This document shows, one piece after another, positions 25,214 to 34,210 of a stretch of 64,000 nucleotides of DNA; position 1 is the first letter of the stretch; each line of letters begins with the position of its first letter. The translations under genes and the position numbers were made by a program. Origin of the DNA: Bacillota bacterium (lineage in GTDB: Bacteria; Bacillota; Clostridia; Christensenellales; CAG-138); NCBI GenBank assembly GCA_023390655.1, contig JAEWCL010000004.1:1-64000 (forward strand). The letters run 5' to 3'. The notes under the pieces were generated by a model that saw only the letters and a program-made list of their open reading frames with translations, did not search any database and was not told where the DNA came from.

Positions 25214-25630
25214 TTACCTTCGGTTGTTGTCAAAATGCTTCCGGCCCTGATATCCCATTGAATCGGACTCTTTTTTCTGTGCGAGCCTCGCTGCGTTTGC
25301 TTCCACCATGGATTCAAACATCTGGGAGAGCTTATCCTTGCATTCCATGCAAAGCTTCCCGGAAGGGATGGCCTTGCCGCAGTGTTCGCAGCGGATATTC
25401 TCGCTCGGCCCGTGTAGAGAGAGGCGCTCCTCTTTGAGGAATTGCAGGATGCTCTTCTCACTCACGCCGGTTTCTTTTGAAATGCCGGCAATATCCTCAT
25501 CCGGATGCCCATACAGATAATCCCGCACGATGCGAAATTCCTGGTCCAAACGCTCTTCGCACTCCATGCAGATGGGATTCCCCAACGACTGAAATAGTTT
25601 TCCACATAGTTTGCATTGCTTCACATGCAT
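25214..25630 (-). CDS. YvyF-type flagellar operon protein (TIGR03826 family)
   Basis: 138 residues. Two zinc-ribbon-like cysteine sets, CKLCGKLF...CMEC at the N-terminus and CEHCGKAIPSGKLCMEC in the middle, flank a helix-turn-helix-like segment (ISKETGVSEKSILQFLKEE). This matches the YvyF protein found before flgM in Bacillota; its role is unclear, perhaps regulation of flagellar genes. Two starts compete: TTG 25639 lies too near AGGAGAGA and ATG 25630 rather far; family length favours the ATG. Confidence 0.85.
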   Translation of the reverse strand: MHVKQCKLCGKLFQSLGNPICMECEERLDQEFRIVRDYLYGHPDEDIAGISKETGVSEKSILQFLKEERLSLHGPSENIRCEHCGKAIPSGKLCMECKDKLSQMFESMVEANAARLAQKKESDSMGYQGRKHFDNNRR

Positions 25631-25666
25631 ATCCGGCAATCTCTCCTATCGTTTCCACTTCTCATT

Positions 25667-26470
25667 CTAGCTGCGCATGTTGTTGGCCATTGCGGCCATT
25701 TCGTCCGCCGTGCGTACAGCCTGAGACGCAAAAGAAAACGCCTTTTGAGCACGGATGAGCGTTGTCATCTCGGTTGCCATATCGACATTGGAAGCCTCCA
25801 AATATCCCGTATGAATCTCCGCCTTCTCTGCGGCTTTCGCCTCGCCGGACGCCGCCGTGGCGCGGAAGGCGCTGTTCCCGATGGCCTCAAGCCCCTCATT
25901 GTTTTGGAACGTGGCGATTTTGAGCGTGCCAAATGATGTCGGGGTAGAAGAAGCCGGGGTACCGCCGGCGCCGCCCGTGGCGCTGCTCGTCTGTGTAATA
26001 AACAACTCGCCCTTCTCGTTTACGCTCAGGGTACTCAAATCTCCTTCGGGCACTTGGATTTTCCCGCCCTGTCCCATGACGTAACGCCCCTGCGCATCCA
26101 CAAGATAGCGGCTGCCGCCCTCGACCGAAAGCGTAAAAGCGCCGTTGCGCGTATATACTTCTTTGCCCGCTGCATCCTGCAGGGTAAAAAAGCCATCGCT
26201 CATCAGGCAAAAATCCAGCGGTACGCCGGTTTGCATGGGCGTTCCAAACGCGAAGGAGCGCGTGATGGAAGACACCCAAACGCCGGTACCGCCCGCAAGC
26301 TGTTCTCCATCGGTCGGCCTTGTCATGGCCGCATATAACGTATCCTTAAAATTTACACTGCTTGATTTAAAACCAACCGTGTTGGCGTTGGCAATGTTAT
26401 TGGCAATGATATCGAGCTGCTGCTGCTGTGCGCGCAACGCGCTCTTTGCTGAAAACGACGTCTGCATCAT
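25667..26470 (-). CDS. Flagellar hook-basal body protein, FlgF/FlgG family (FlhP-like)
   Basis: 267 residues; rod-type axial protein. The N-terminal QQQQLDIIANNIANANTVGFK signature and C-terminal GYLEASNVDMATEMTTLIRAQKAF helix are intact. A paralogue lies immediately upstream, as with flhO-flhP in Bacillus, where the pair builds the distal rod. Residues 155-175 hold a Gly/Ala/Ser-rich insert (ATGGAGGTPASSTPTS). Confidence 0.88.
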   Translation of the reverse strand: MMQTSFSAKSALRAQQQQLDIIANNIANANTVGFKSSSVNFKDTLYAAMTRPTDGEQLAGGTGVWVSSITRSFAFGTPMQTGVPLDFCLMSDGFFTLQDAAGKEVYTRNGAFTLSVEGGSRYLVDAQGRYVMGQGGKIQVPEGDLSTLSVNEKGELFITQTSSATGGAGGTPASSTPTSFGTLKIATFQNNEGLEAIGNSAFRATAASGEAKAAEKAEIHTGYLEASNVDMATEMTTLIRAQKAFSFASQAVRTADEMAAMANNMRS

Positions 26471-26481
26471 GCGCTATGCAC

Positions 26482-27234
26482 CTACACCTTTCCAATGTCG
26501 TTTACGGCGCGGCCCAACGTTTCGTCGATCATCTTGACAATACGCTGGCTGGTTTCAAAACTTCTGGAAGCCGACATCATGTTGATGACTTCGCTTGTGA
26601 TATCGGTGTTGGAGGTTTCAAGAACGCCCTGATGCACCTCCACGCCCTCCGCCGTCTGCGCCTGCTGGTTGTTTTCGTTGATAAAGAGGTTGTTTCCAGC
26701 TTTCTTCAAGCCGGTCTTGTCCGCAAAGCTGACGATCTTGAGCGTACCAAGGCTGGTTCCTTCCGCATTGGTGACGTTGCCCTTAGAGTCAACCGTAATG
26801 TTGGCGGTATCCACCTTCAAAAAACCGTTTGTGCCTGCAACCCGGTTCCCATCGCTCGTTACAAGATATCCTTCTCCATTGACGGCAAAGTTTCCGTCAC
26901 GCGTGTACCGTTCCCCGGCGGTGGTGGATACGGCGAAAAATCCGTCGCCTGCAATGGCGAAATCCAGACGCCTGTCCGTACTTTTGAGGCTGCCGTCCGC
27001 AAAGGAAGTGACCACCTCATCAATATGTACACCGGTGTTCAGCGGCCCTACGCCATCATCCAGCCCATTGGGGTCATTGACCCGTTCAAGCAGCATGTCC
27101 TCAAACGAACGGGACAGGAGGCTGTCGGATTTAAAGCCGGCAGTATCCATGTTTGCAATATTATTGGAAATCACGTCCACCTTTTTCCGCTGTACCAACA
27201 TGTTCGTCGCGGATAAGTACAAGCTGCGCAGCAT
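26482..27234 (-). CDS. Flagellar hook-basal body protein, FlgF/FlgG family (FlhO-like)
   Basis: 250 residues; rod-type axial protein with VDVISNNIANMDTAGFKSD near the N-terminus and LETSNTDITSEVINMMSASRSFE near the end. ATG 27234 follows GGAGG directly at good spacing; an open extension of six codons is dropped. First gene after a sigma-28-type promoter and the head of a run of minus-strand genes ending with csrA. Confidence 0.88.
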   Translation of the reverse strand: MLRSLYLSATNMLVQRKKVDVISNNIANMDTAGFKSDSLLSRSFEDMLLERVNDPNGLDDGVGPLNTGVHIDEVVTSFADGSLKSTDRRLDFAIAGDGFFAVSTTAGERYTRDGNFAVNGEGYLVTSDGNRVAGTNGFLKVDTANITVDSKGNVTNAEGTSLGTLKIVSFADKTGLKKAGNNLFINENNQQAQTAEGVEVHQGVLETSNTDITSEVINMMSASRSFETSQRIVKMIDETLGRAVNDIGKV

Positions 27235-27280
27235 GGTTCCTCCAAATGGCAATGCGATTGCCTAATCTGTCATAGTTACA

Positions 27281-27307
27281 ATATCGTTAAAAAGGCACTG
27301 AACTTTA
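27281..27307 (-). promoter_or_regulatory. Sigma-28 (SigD) type promoter before the late flagellar operon
   Basis: On the minus strand TAAAGTTC (27300-27307), 11 bases, AACGATAT (27281-27288). This gives TAAA-N15-xxCGATAx, the spacing and core of the Bacillus SigD consensus (TAAAGTTT and GCCGATAA). Start of transcription would be about 40 bases before the rod gene. Confidence 0.6.
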
Positions 27308-27315
27308 GAAAAACT

Positions 27316-27867
27316 TTAGATACTTTTTTCCTGGCGGATGCCGAGCGCAAGGTCCACTTCCCCGCGGGAAATGGAAAGTTCCTGCGCAATACGTTCAGGT
27401 GTGACCCCCGCGTCATAAAGCTCGCGGACTTTGTCGCCCAGTGTCTTTTTCTTGGGGCCGGGCTTTCTGCGTTCGAGCTCCGCAGCGGCACGGCCCGCCG
27501 ACTCCGCGGTATGCACGGACCTGGGACGTCCGCGTCCCCGCTTCTGCGGCGGCGCTTCCGCCAGCTGCTGCTCGCTGCGTATCCCGCTGATCAGGTGCTG
27601 CATGGTCTCAAGCATGGAGGCGGCCTCCTCGCGGTCTGCTTTCACCTGTTCGCGCGTTTCTTCCATTTCTTCCTGCATATTGGCGATCGCGCGCTCCATC
27701 CTATGGAACAGGGCAACAAGCTCCTCCTCCCGTTCCTGAAAATCATCCGGCGGGGGTGCCTTTGGCGCCTCCTCCTTATGGCTTTTTCTTAGGACGCTGC
27801 TCAAAAAAATCGTAGCGCAGACAAGAAGAAATATAAAAAATGCAAACAGATAATATGTATAATCCAT
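27316..27867 (-). CDS. DUF6115/SwrB-like membrane protein with AT-hook-like motif
   Basis: 183 residues: one N-terminal membrane segment (about residues 5-24), a coiled coil (about 40-105), a basic stretch with RGRGRPRS and RKPGPKKK, and a C-terminal helix-turn-helix-like end (GVTPERIAQELSISRGEVDLAL). The last part matches DUF6115 of SwrB (YlxL), which follows sigD in Bacillus and promotes hook-basal body assembly. Here it is also two genes behind sigD. ATG 27867 has GGGGG before it. Confidence 0.78.
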   Translation of the reverse strand: MDYTYYLFAFFIFLLVCATIFLSSVLRKSHKEEAPKAPPPDDFQEREEELVALFHRMERAIANMQEEMEETREQVKADREEAASMLETMQHLISGIRSEQQLAEAPPQKRGRGRPRSVHTAESAGRAAAELERRKPGPKKKTLGDKVRELYDAGVTPERIAQELSISRGEVDLALGIRQEKSI

Positions 27868-27905
27868 GTTTCCCCCATTCCATCCATTCACCGGCACGGT
27901 GCCGC

Positions 27906-28217
27906 TTAAATCTCAATATCAATCCTGGTGGGCTCGCCCGGAAGCGGCTTTGCCGCCGCATTCGCCTGCCGTGCGCTCTCCCGCTGCTTGTCCTGCTGTT
28001 TTTGCTTTTTTTCCCGTTCCTTCTCCCGCTGGATCGCAACCTCGGAAGGCTCGTATACATCGCGCACCTGGTGCTGTTTGAGCTGCGCATCCTGTGTGGC
28101 GCGGCTTTGAATGTGCGCCTGCGCCACTTCGCCACTTTTTTGCAGGTTGCTCGCTTCCTTGGTAAAATCCGTCACCTTATGGATCATGATTTTGGAGCCA
28201 ATGCCTTCAAACGCCAT
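27906..28217 (-). CDS. Small hydrophilic protein of unknown function behind sigD
   Basis: 103 residues, strongly charged, with a Lys/Glu/Gln helix in the middle (IQREKEREKKQKQQDKQRE) and a short C-terminus rich in proline. No membrane segment or known motif. ATG 28217 sits seven bases behind GGAGG. Its place between sigD and the SwrB-like gene suggests a flagellar or motility role, but I do not recognise the family. Confidence 0.65.
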   Translation of the reverse strand: MAFEGIGSKIMIHKVTDFTKEASNLQKSGEVAQAHIQSRATQDAQLKQHQVRDVYEPSEVAIQREKEREKKQKQQDKQRESARQANAAAKPLPGEPTRIDIEI

Positions 28218-28238
28218 CACACATCCTCCTCCGTCCTC

Positions 28239-28994
28239 TTAATGGAACATCGTCTGCAGCCTGGTGCGGAATTTTAAAATCACCTTGGAATGGATCTGGG
28301 AAGCGCGGGATTCCGAGACGCCCAGAATCCCCGCAATTTCCTTGAGCGTCAATTCTTCATAATAATACAGCGTAATGACGAGGCGCTCCTTTTCCGGAAG
28401 CGTTTCGATCAGCTCCGCGAGCACCTGCTTCATTTCTTTGTTCTCAACATTCTCCTCAGGGGTTTCGCCTTTGTCCTGCACCACTTGGGCAAGGGAGCAG
28501 TCATTTGAAATCATCTCCTCAAAATGCATGACGTTGAACATATGCATTTTGTTGACGATCTTCTGCATCTCCTTTTCATTCATGCCAAGAAAGGCTGCGA
28601 CTTCGCTTTCGGTCGGCTCTCTGGAAAACTCTTTTTCCAGTTCATTATAGGCGGCGCTGATTGCCTGTATTTTTCTTCTGAGGCTGGACGGCGCCCAATC
28701 CTGCTTGCGCATATGGTCGATAATCTCCCCTCGGATGCGCAGGGAGGCGTAATTTTCAAATTGAATTTCGCGTTTGATATCAAACTTATTGATGGCATCG
28801 ATAAGGCCGAGGACGCCGCAACTCAACAGATCGTCAAAATTACTGTATCCCTCATACGTGGGCAGCAGACGGTAAACGATCCGCTTGACCAAATACATAT
28901 AGTGCAGGACGATCTCGTTTTTTACTTCCTGTGAACCGTCCTGCGCATATTGCGCCCAAAGCATTTGCGCCTTGTCGTATGCTGCTTCTGCCAT
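28239..28994 (-). CDS. sigD: RNA polymerase sigma factor for flagellar genes (SigD/FliA)
   Basis: 251 residues. Region 2 carries NEIVLHYMYLVKRIVYRL, FDDLLSCGVLGLIDAINKFD and FENYASLRIRGEIIDHMRKQDW; region 4 has LTLKEIAGILGVSESRASQIH. These are typical of sigma-28. It recognises TAAA-N15-GCCGATAA promoters; candidates of that form stand before the rod, fliD, FliK-like and cheC units of this window. FlgM is its antagonist. Last part of the export-gate operon, behind flhF and flhG. Confidence 0.95.
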   Translation of the reverse strand: MAEAAYDKAQMLWAQYAQDGSQEVKNEIVLHYMYLVKRIVYRLLPTYEGYSNFDDLLSCGVLGLIDAINKFDIKREIQFENYASLRIRGEIIDHMRKQDWAPSSLRRKIQAISAAYNELEKEFSREPTESEVAAFLGMNEKEMQKIVNKMHMFNVMHFEEMISNDCSLAQVVQDKGETPEENVENKEMKQVLAELIETLPEKERLVITLYYYEELTLKEIAGILGVSESRASQIHSKVILKFRTRLQTMFH

Positions 28995-29065
28995 GCTTGT
29001 CCCCTCCGGATTCCCGCTTTATTGAGCAAGCGCTGCGGTTAAAAATGCCGCTGTATTCAGCGGCG

Positions 29066-29914
29066 TCATCCGCCGAGCAATCTCCTCAAAAAACCGGCGA
29101 TGCTCTTTTCGCCTGTGTCCGGCATATTCAACAGTGCCATTGCCAGACGCTGATATTGATAAGCCGCTTTTGAGTCAGGGAAACTTACAAGAAGCGGCAA
29201 TTGCAGTTTGATCGCGCGCGGCACATGATCATCCCTGAGGATATAGCCCAGGCTTTCGACGGGAACACCCGCATATTGGTTCGCAATGCGCACAAAGCCC
29301 TCGATTGCGGAGAGGGCTTCCTTTTCCGTATCCGCCATATTGACCACCAGACGGAAATTGGAATGCATGTTGCGCTGGCCGATGATTTTTACAAGCGCAT
29401 ACGCGTCCATAAACGAGGTAGGTTCCGGCGTTGTCACAAGAATCGTATCGTGGCTGGCGCCGATCAGCCGTAAAATCTGATCCGATATGCCGGCGCCCGT
29501 GTCAAAAATAATGGTATCCGCCACATCCTCCAGGCACGTCAGCTCTGTAATGATCCGCTGCACCGCTTCCTCGTCAAGGCTTAACATTTCCTCCATGCCG
29601 GAGCCGCCGGAAATGAATTTTACATCAAACACGCCGGTGCCAATAATATCACGCATGCTCCGCCCGCCGTGGATCACGCTCAACAGGTTTCCGTCCGTCT
29701 TCGCGCCAAGCATCACATCGACGTTTGCGAGGCCAAGGTCCATATCCACAATCAGCGTACGCCGCCCAAGTTTATTGAGGGCAATGGCGAGATTGATGGA
29801 CGTGCTCGTCTTCCCCACGCCGCCCTTCGCACTCGTGACCGTAATCACCCGGATGCTTGGGGGGGTGTGTCTAGCTTTCATAATATCGCGTAACGCCTGC
29901 GCCTGGTCAAACAT
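29066..29914 (-). CDS. flhG: MinD/ParA-type ATPase FlhG (YlxH)
   Basis: 282 residues; sets number and place of flagella together with FlhF. The deviant Walker A motif is SAKGGVGKTSTSINLA, Walker B VDMDLGLANVDVML, and an amphipathic C-terminus (IAGFLRRLLGG) could bind membrane. The N-terminal QAQALRDIMK resembles the segment that activates FlhF GTPase. Follows flhF with a four-base gap. Confidence 0.93.
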   Translation of the reverse strand: MFDQAQALRDIMKARHTPPSIRVITVTSAKGGVGKTSTSINLAIALNKLGRRTLIVDMDLGLANVDVMLGAKTDGNLLSVIHGGRSMRDIIGTGVFDVKFISGGSGMEEMLSLDEEAVQRIITELTCLEDVADTIIFDTGAGISDQILRLIGASHDTILVTTPEPTSFMDAYALVKIIGQRNMHSNFRLVVNMADTEKEALSAIEGFVRIANQYAGVPVESLGYILRDDHVPRAIKLQLPLLVSFPDSKAAYQYQRLAMALLNMPDTGEKSIAGFLRRLLGG

Positions 29915-29918
29915 GTCA

Positions 29919-31085
29919 TCATTCCCCCAACAGGTTTTTCGCTACCAGCTTCATATCCGGTACGGCAATGTCATAGGGCACATTCTGGCCCGTGGTGATG
30001 TAGGCGACCGGCTTTTTTGCAAGGGACGCAATGTTCAAAAGGCTGCCCCAGGCACTGACCTCGTCAAGCTTTGTTACAATCAGCTTATACTCGTTCAGAA
30101 ATGCGTAATGGTTGATCAGCTCACGGCTTGCGCCGTACCCCATGGACGCGCTCACGCAGAGCAACAGCTCATCCGCACCGCTGTGGCGGACATATGCCTC
30201 GATATCCTCTTTATAGTTCTTGTCCGCAGGGCTCTTCCCGGCCGTGTCGATGAGCACGACGTCCCTGTCCTGCATTTTGATGAGGGCATCCTCAATATCC
30301 TCGGGGGAATATACCGTGCAGATGGGCAGCTCCATGATCTCCGCGTAGGCCTTTAGCTGCTCCTGGGCCGCGACACGGTAGGTGTCCGTGTTGATAAACC
30401 CGACCTTTAAGCCATGATTGATAGTAAAAAGGCCCGCAAGCTTGACGATTGTGGTGGTTTTCCCAACGCCCGTGGGGCCGAGCAGCATGATGATGTTCAT
30501 GCGGTATTTTTTTAATTTGAGCGACGCTGGCTCTCCAAGCGTGTCCTGTAGCAGGCTCAACGCCACCTGATCGGCGTCATCGTTGAATTTTGAGATGATC
30601 TCCTGCGTCTGCGCCGCAATCTTTTTTGCGACGCCTACGAATACCTCCCGGTCCATCAGCTGGTTTCCGACAGCCTCCGCAGCGTCGGAAAGCTTCACGG
30701 CACTCCTGCGGTCCTGCGTCCTTGCGTCCACTTTTCCCGCAGCGGCCGGTGCCTGCGGCATGGTATGAATCTGGAATTTCTTCACATCGTTCTGTGACGC
30801 AGCCGGGGAATTGGGGCGCGGCCTTGTCGGCAGAGCCTGCGCTTGCGCAGGCGCCGCTGCCGGCGGATGGGGCTGCCCATACGTCTTGCGCTCGGGAACC
30901 ATGCCCTTTCCCGGCACCGGTTCGTATGCGACCGTCACCTCCACCATCTTTTTCCCGAAGAAACCCTTGAGCCCCTTACCGCGAATCTGGCGGTTGGACA
31001 AAATCATCGCGTCGGGCCCGAGTTCTTTGCGGATGCGATCCATTGCCTCCGGCATCTCATTTGCAATATAGCTCTTGACAAACAT
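29919..31085 (-). CDS. flhF: Flagellar biosynthesis GTPase FlhF
   Basis: 388 residues. SRP-type GTPase: N-terminal MFVKSYIANEMPEAMDRIRKEL-like basic part, a Pro/Ala/Gln-rich linker (about 70-115), then G1 LGPTGVGKTTTIVKLAG, G3 DVVLIDTAGKSPAD and VTKLDE. It positions flagella. Located between flhA and flhG as in most Bacillota. Confidence 0.94.
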   Translation of the reverse strand: MFVKSYIANEMPEAMDRIRKELGPDAMILSNRQIRGKGLKGFFGKKMVEVTVAYEPVPGKGMVPERKTYGQPHPPAAAPAQAQALPTRPRPNSPAASQNDVKKFQIHTMPQAPAAAGKVDARTQDRRSAVKLSDAAEAVGNQLMDREVFVGVAKKIAAQTQEIISKFNDDADQVALSLLQDTLGEPASLKLKKYRMNIIMLLGPTGVGKTTTIVKLAGLFTINHGLKVGFINTDTYRVAAQEQLKAYAEIMELPICTVYSPEDIEDALIKMQDRDVVLIDTAGKSPADKNYKEDIEAYVRHSGADELLLCVSASMGYGASRELINHYAFLNEYKLIVTKLDEVSAWGSLLNIASLAKKPVAYITTGQNVPYDIAVPDMKLVAKNLLGE

Positions 31086-31086
31086 A

Positions 31087-33135
31087 CTATATGCTCACCA
31101 CCCCATCGGAAAAGATTTCGACATCACGCTCAAGCTCGTTATAAGAAAGCACTACAAGATCGGGATTGAGCTGCTCGGTAATCTGCTTGAAGTACCTGCG
31201 CACGCCGGGCGCAGTCAGGAATATGGGCGTACCGCCCGATCCAAGCGCGTTCTCCACCGCATCCTTTGTGCTTAAGAGGATACGCTGCGCCTGCATGGGC
31301 TCTACAGCGGCATACGAGCCGCGTTCCGTCTGGCGCACGCTTGACGCGATGACCTGCTCTACCTGAGGATCAAGCGTAATAACGCGCGCCTTATTGTCCG
31401 GCACAAACCGCTGCGTGATAGCGCGCCTGAGGTTCTGGCGGACATACTCCGTCAAGAGATCGAGGTCCCTTGTGAGCGTGCCGTAATCGCCGAGGATTTC
31501 GAGTATGGTGCCGATATCCCTTATGGAAATGCCTTCCCGCAGCAGGTTTGCAAGAATCTTCTGCAGTTCGCCGATGGAAAAAAGCTTGGGAATGACCTCG
31601 TCCACAAGGGCAGGCTGCTGGGCCTTGAGATTGTCGATGAGTACCTGTACCTGCTGGCGGCCCATCAGCTCGTGCGCGTGGTGCTTGATGACCTCCATCA
31701 GATGCGTCGCAATGACGGACGGAGAATCGATCGTCGTAAATCCTTTTAATTCCGCACGTTCGCGGTCACTTTCCGTAATCCATACAGCGGGCAGCCCGAA
31801 TGCCGGGTCTATGGTTTCAACGCCGTTGATTTTTGCGTCAAGCCCCGCGGGACGCAGCGCCATAAAATGATCAGGCATGACGTCGCCGTGGGCGACCTCA
31901 AGCCCCTTGATTTTGATGCAATAGGCGTTTGTGCCGAGCTGGATGTTGTCACGCACGCGCACCACCGGCACGACGATGCCCATTTCCATCGCGCACTGGC
32001 GGCGGATCATGACGATGCGGTCCAACAGGTCCCCGCCCTGCATGGTGTCTACCAAGGAAATAATGCCGTAGCCAAACTCCATCTCAATGGGATATACCTG
32101 CAGCAGCGACGTCACATTTTCCGGCTTGCGTTTTTCCTGCGCGGCAAGCTCCGCCGTATCGTCCACCGTCTGCACTTCTTTTTTCTTCTTGGCGGAGGTT
32201 GCCAAATACGCGAGCAGCGGCAGCCCTCCCGCGATCAACAAAACGGGGATGGTGGGCATGCCCGGAATAAAGCTGAGCATTGTCAGCATGCCACCTAAAA
32301 TATAGAGCGCCTGCGGCTTTGCAAACAGCTGCCCCGAAAGGTCTGCACCAAAGCTGCTTTCGCTGGCGGAACGGGTCACGATAATGCCCGCGGAAGTGGA
32401 GACGAGCAGCGCCGGAATCTGGTTGACCAGGCCTTCACCCACGGTTGCAAGCGCATATACCTGAAGCACCTGTTCAATGGCCATCACCTTGCCGCCTAAG
32501 CCCAAAGCGCCGATCACGATGCCGCCAATCAGGTTGATGAAGGTGATGATAATGCCTACAATCGCGTCACCTTTGATAAACTTGGAAGCACCGTCCATCG
32601 CGCCGTAAAAATCCGCTTCGCGCTGCACGGCTTCCCTGCGTTTTTTCGCATCCCCTTCGTTGATGATGCCGGTATTCAAATCCGCGTCGATCGCCATCTG
32701 CTTGCCGGGCATTGCGTCAAGCGTAAATCTGGCCGCGACTTCAGCAACACGCTCGGAGCCCTTTGTAATGACCATGAACTGCACGATGACGATGATGATG
32801 AATATAATGAAGCCGACAACGAGGTTGCTGCCCATCACGAAGGATGCGAACGTATGGATGACGTTTCCCGCTTCCCCGCTGTTGCCTAAAATCAGACGGG
32901 TGGAAGAAATATTGAGTGCCAGACGGAACAACGTCAAAATCAGGAGCATCGTCGGGAATGTGGAAAATTCCAGCGTCTCCTTGATGTAGAGCGACATCAG
33001 CAGCACCAGCATGGAAATGGAAACGTTGAGAATGAGCAGCATGTCTAAGAAAGCGGGCGTAAGCGGCACGATAATGAGGACCACAATCCCCAACACCATT
33101 ACCGCTACCAAAATGTCCGAGCCTTTGATTTTCAT
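31087..33135 (-). CDS. flhA: Flagellar export gate protein FlhA
   Basis: 682 residues. Eight N-terminal membrane segments (about 10-310), the FHIPEP region with ARFTLDAMPGKQMAID, and a cytosolic C-domain that docks chaperone-substrate complexes. Usual size. One base separates it from flhF and four from flhB. Confidence 0.96.
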   Translation of the reverse strand: MKIKGSDILVAVMVLGIVVLIIVPLTPAFLDMLLILNVSISMLVLLMSLYIKETLEFSTFPTMLLILTLFRLALNISSTRLILGNSGEAGNVIHTFASFVMGSNLVVGFIIFIIIVIVQFMVITKGSERVAEVAARFTLDAMPGKQMAIDADLNTGIINEGDAKKRREAVQREADFYGAMDGASKFIKGDAIVGIIITFINLIGGIVIGALGLGGKVMAIEQVLQVYALATVGEGLVNQIPALLVSTSAGIIVTRSASESSFGADLSGQLFAKPQALYILGGMLTMLSFIPGMPTIPVLLIAGGLPLLAYLATSAKKKKEVQTVDDTAELAAQEKRKPENVTSLLQVYPIEMEFGYGIISLVDTMQGGDLLDRIVMIRRQCAMEMGIVVPVVRVRDNIQLGTNAYCIKIKGLEVAHGDVMPDHFMALRPAGLDAKINGVETIDPAFGLPAVWITESDRERAELKGFTTIDSPSVIATHLMEVIKHHAHELMGRQQVQVLIDNLKAQQPALVDEVIPKLFSIGELQKILANLLREGISIRDIGTILEILGDYGTLTRDLDLLTEYVRQNLRRAITQRFVPDNKARVITLDPQVEQVIASSVRQTERGSYAAVEPMQAQRILLSTKDAVENALGSGGTPIFLTAPGVRRYFKQITEQLNPDLVVLSYNELERDVEIFSDGVVSI

Positions 33136-33139
33136 GCGC

Positions 33140-34210
33140 TCACCTCCCCCGTTCCGGATGTTTCAATCGGTAGACATACGCTAAAATTTCCGCCACAGCC
33201 TGATAGAACTCCTCGGGTACTTCATCACCGATCTCACAGAAGAAGTACAGGCTCCTGGCAAGGGACTTGTTCTCCACAATCTCCACGCGGTGCTCTTTGG
33301 CCTTCTCCTTGATCTTTCTGGCCAAAAAGTCCTGCCCTTTTGCCACAACCACCGGCGCGCCGTTCGTTCCCTCTTTGTAGGAAAGCGCAACGGCAAAGTG
33401 CGTCGGGTTTGTAATGACCACATCCGCTTCGGACACCGCCTGCATCATGCGCATGCTGCTCATCTGGCGCTGCTTCTGGCGGATACGCCCCTTGATCTGG
33501 GGGTTTCCTTCGGTCATTTTATATTCGTCCTTGATTTCCTGCTTGGTCATCATCAGGTCCTTTTCATACTGCCGCCACTGGAGGAAGTAATCGATCGGGC
33601 CCAATACCGCAAGGACAATCGCAAGCTTAAACGCAACCCCCAATACCAGCTGCCACGTCTCCCGGACGGAAAAATCCAGTTCCTGATACATGAGCGTGGG
33701 CGTGCCTTGGATACGGGCCGAATACTCATCGTATGCGACCTTTGCAAGCACCGCCAGACGGACGAGGGACTTTAGCAGGTCAATCAGCGTCTTTTTGGAG
33801 AAAATCCGTTTGAATCCCTCCGCCATGCTGATACGGGAAAACTTGGGCTGTATGGCCTTTGTGGTAAACAGCGCGCCCACCTGCAGAAAGTTGAATATGA
33901 GCCCCGCCGCAAACGCGACTGCGAGCACCGGCAGCAGAATCACCACAAGCCGTACATACAGGTCCTTGAATGTGGCGTGGATATTCGCCACATTGAACGC
34001 TTCGGGCGCGCCCCCGCTGAAGTATTGGATGGAAAGTGTTTTGAGCCCGTCCACCATCATGACGCCCGCAAGGGACAATATGCCAAAAAGCGCAAGCAGG
34101 GAAAATGCGGTGGTCAGATCGGTGCTTTTGAATACCTGCCCTTTGTCACGCGCATCCTTCCGCTTTTTTGGCGTTGCTTTTTCGGTACGGTCCCCGCTGT
34201 TTTGGCTCAT
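33140..34210 (-). CDS. flhB: Flagellar export switch protein FlhB
   Basis: 356 residues. Four membrane segments, then a cytosolic domain with the self-cleavage site NPTH at residues 268-271, which switches export from rod-hook to filament proteins. GDRTEKATPKKRKDARDKGQ at the start is the family signature. Overlaps fliR by four bases. A second, free copy of the cleaved C-domain is encoded at 45832-46152. Confidence 0.96.
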   Translation of the reverse strand: MSQNSGDRTEKATPKKRKDARDKGQVFKSTDLTTAFSLLALFGILSLAGVMMVDGLKTLSIQYFSGGAPEAFNVANIHATFKDLYVRLVVILLPVLAVAFAAGLIFNFLQVGALFTTKAIQPKFSRISMAEGFKRIFSKKTLIDLLKSLVRLAVLAKVAYDEYSARIQGTPTLMYQELDFSVRETWQLVLGVAFKLAIVLAVLGPIDYFLQWRQYEKDLMMTKQEIKDEYKMTEGNPQIKGRIRQKQRQMSSMRMMQAVSEADVVITNPTHFAVALSYKEGTNGAPVVVAKGQDFLARKIKEKAKEHRVEIVENKSLARSLYFFCEIGDEVPEEFYQAVAEILAYVYRLKHPERGR

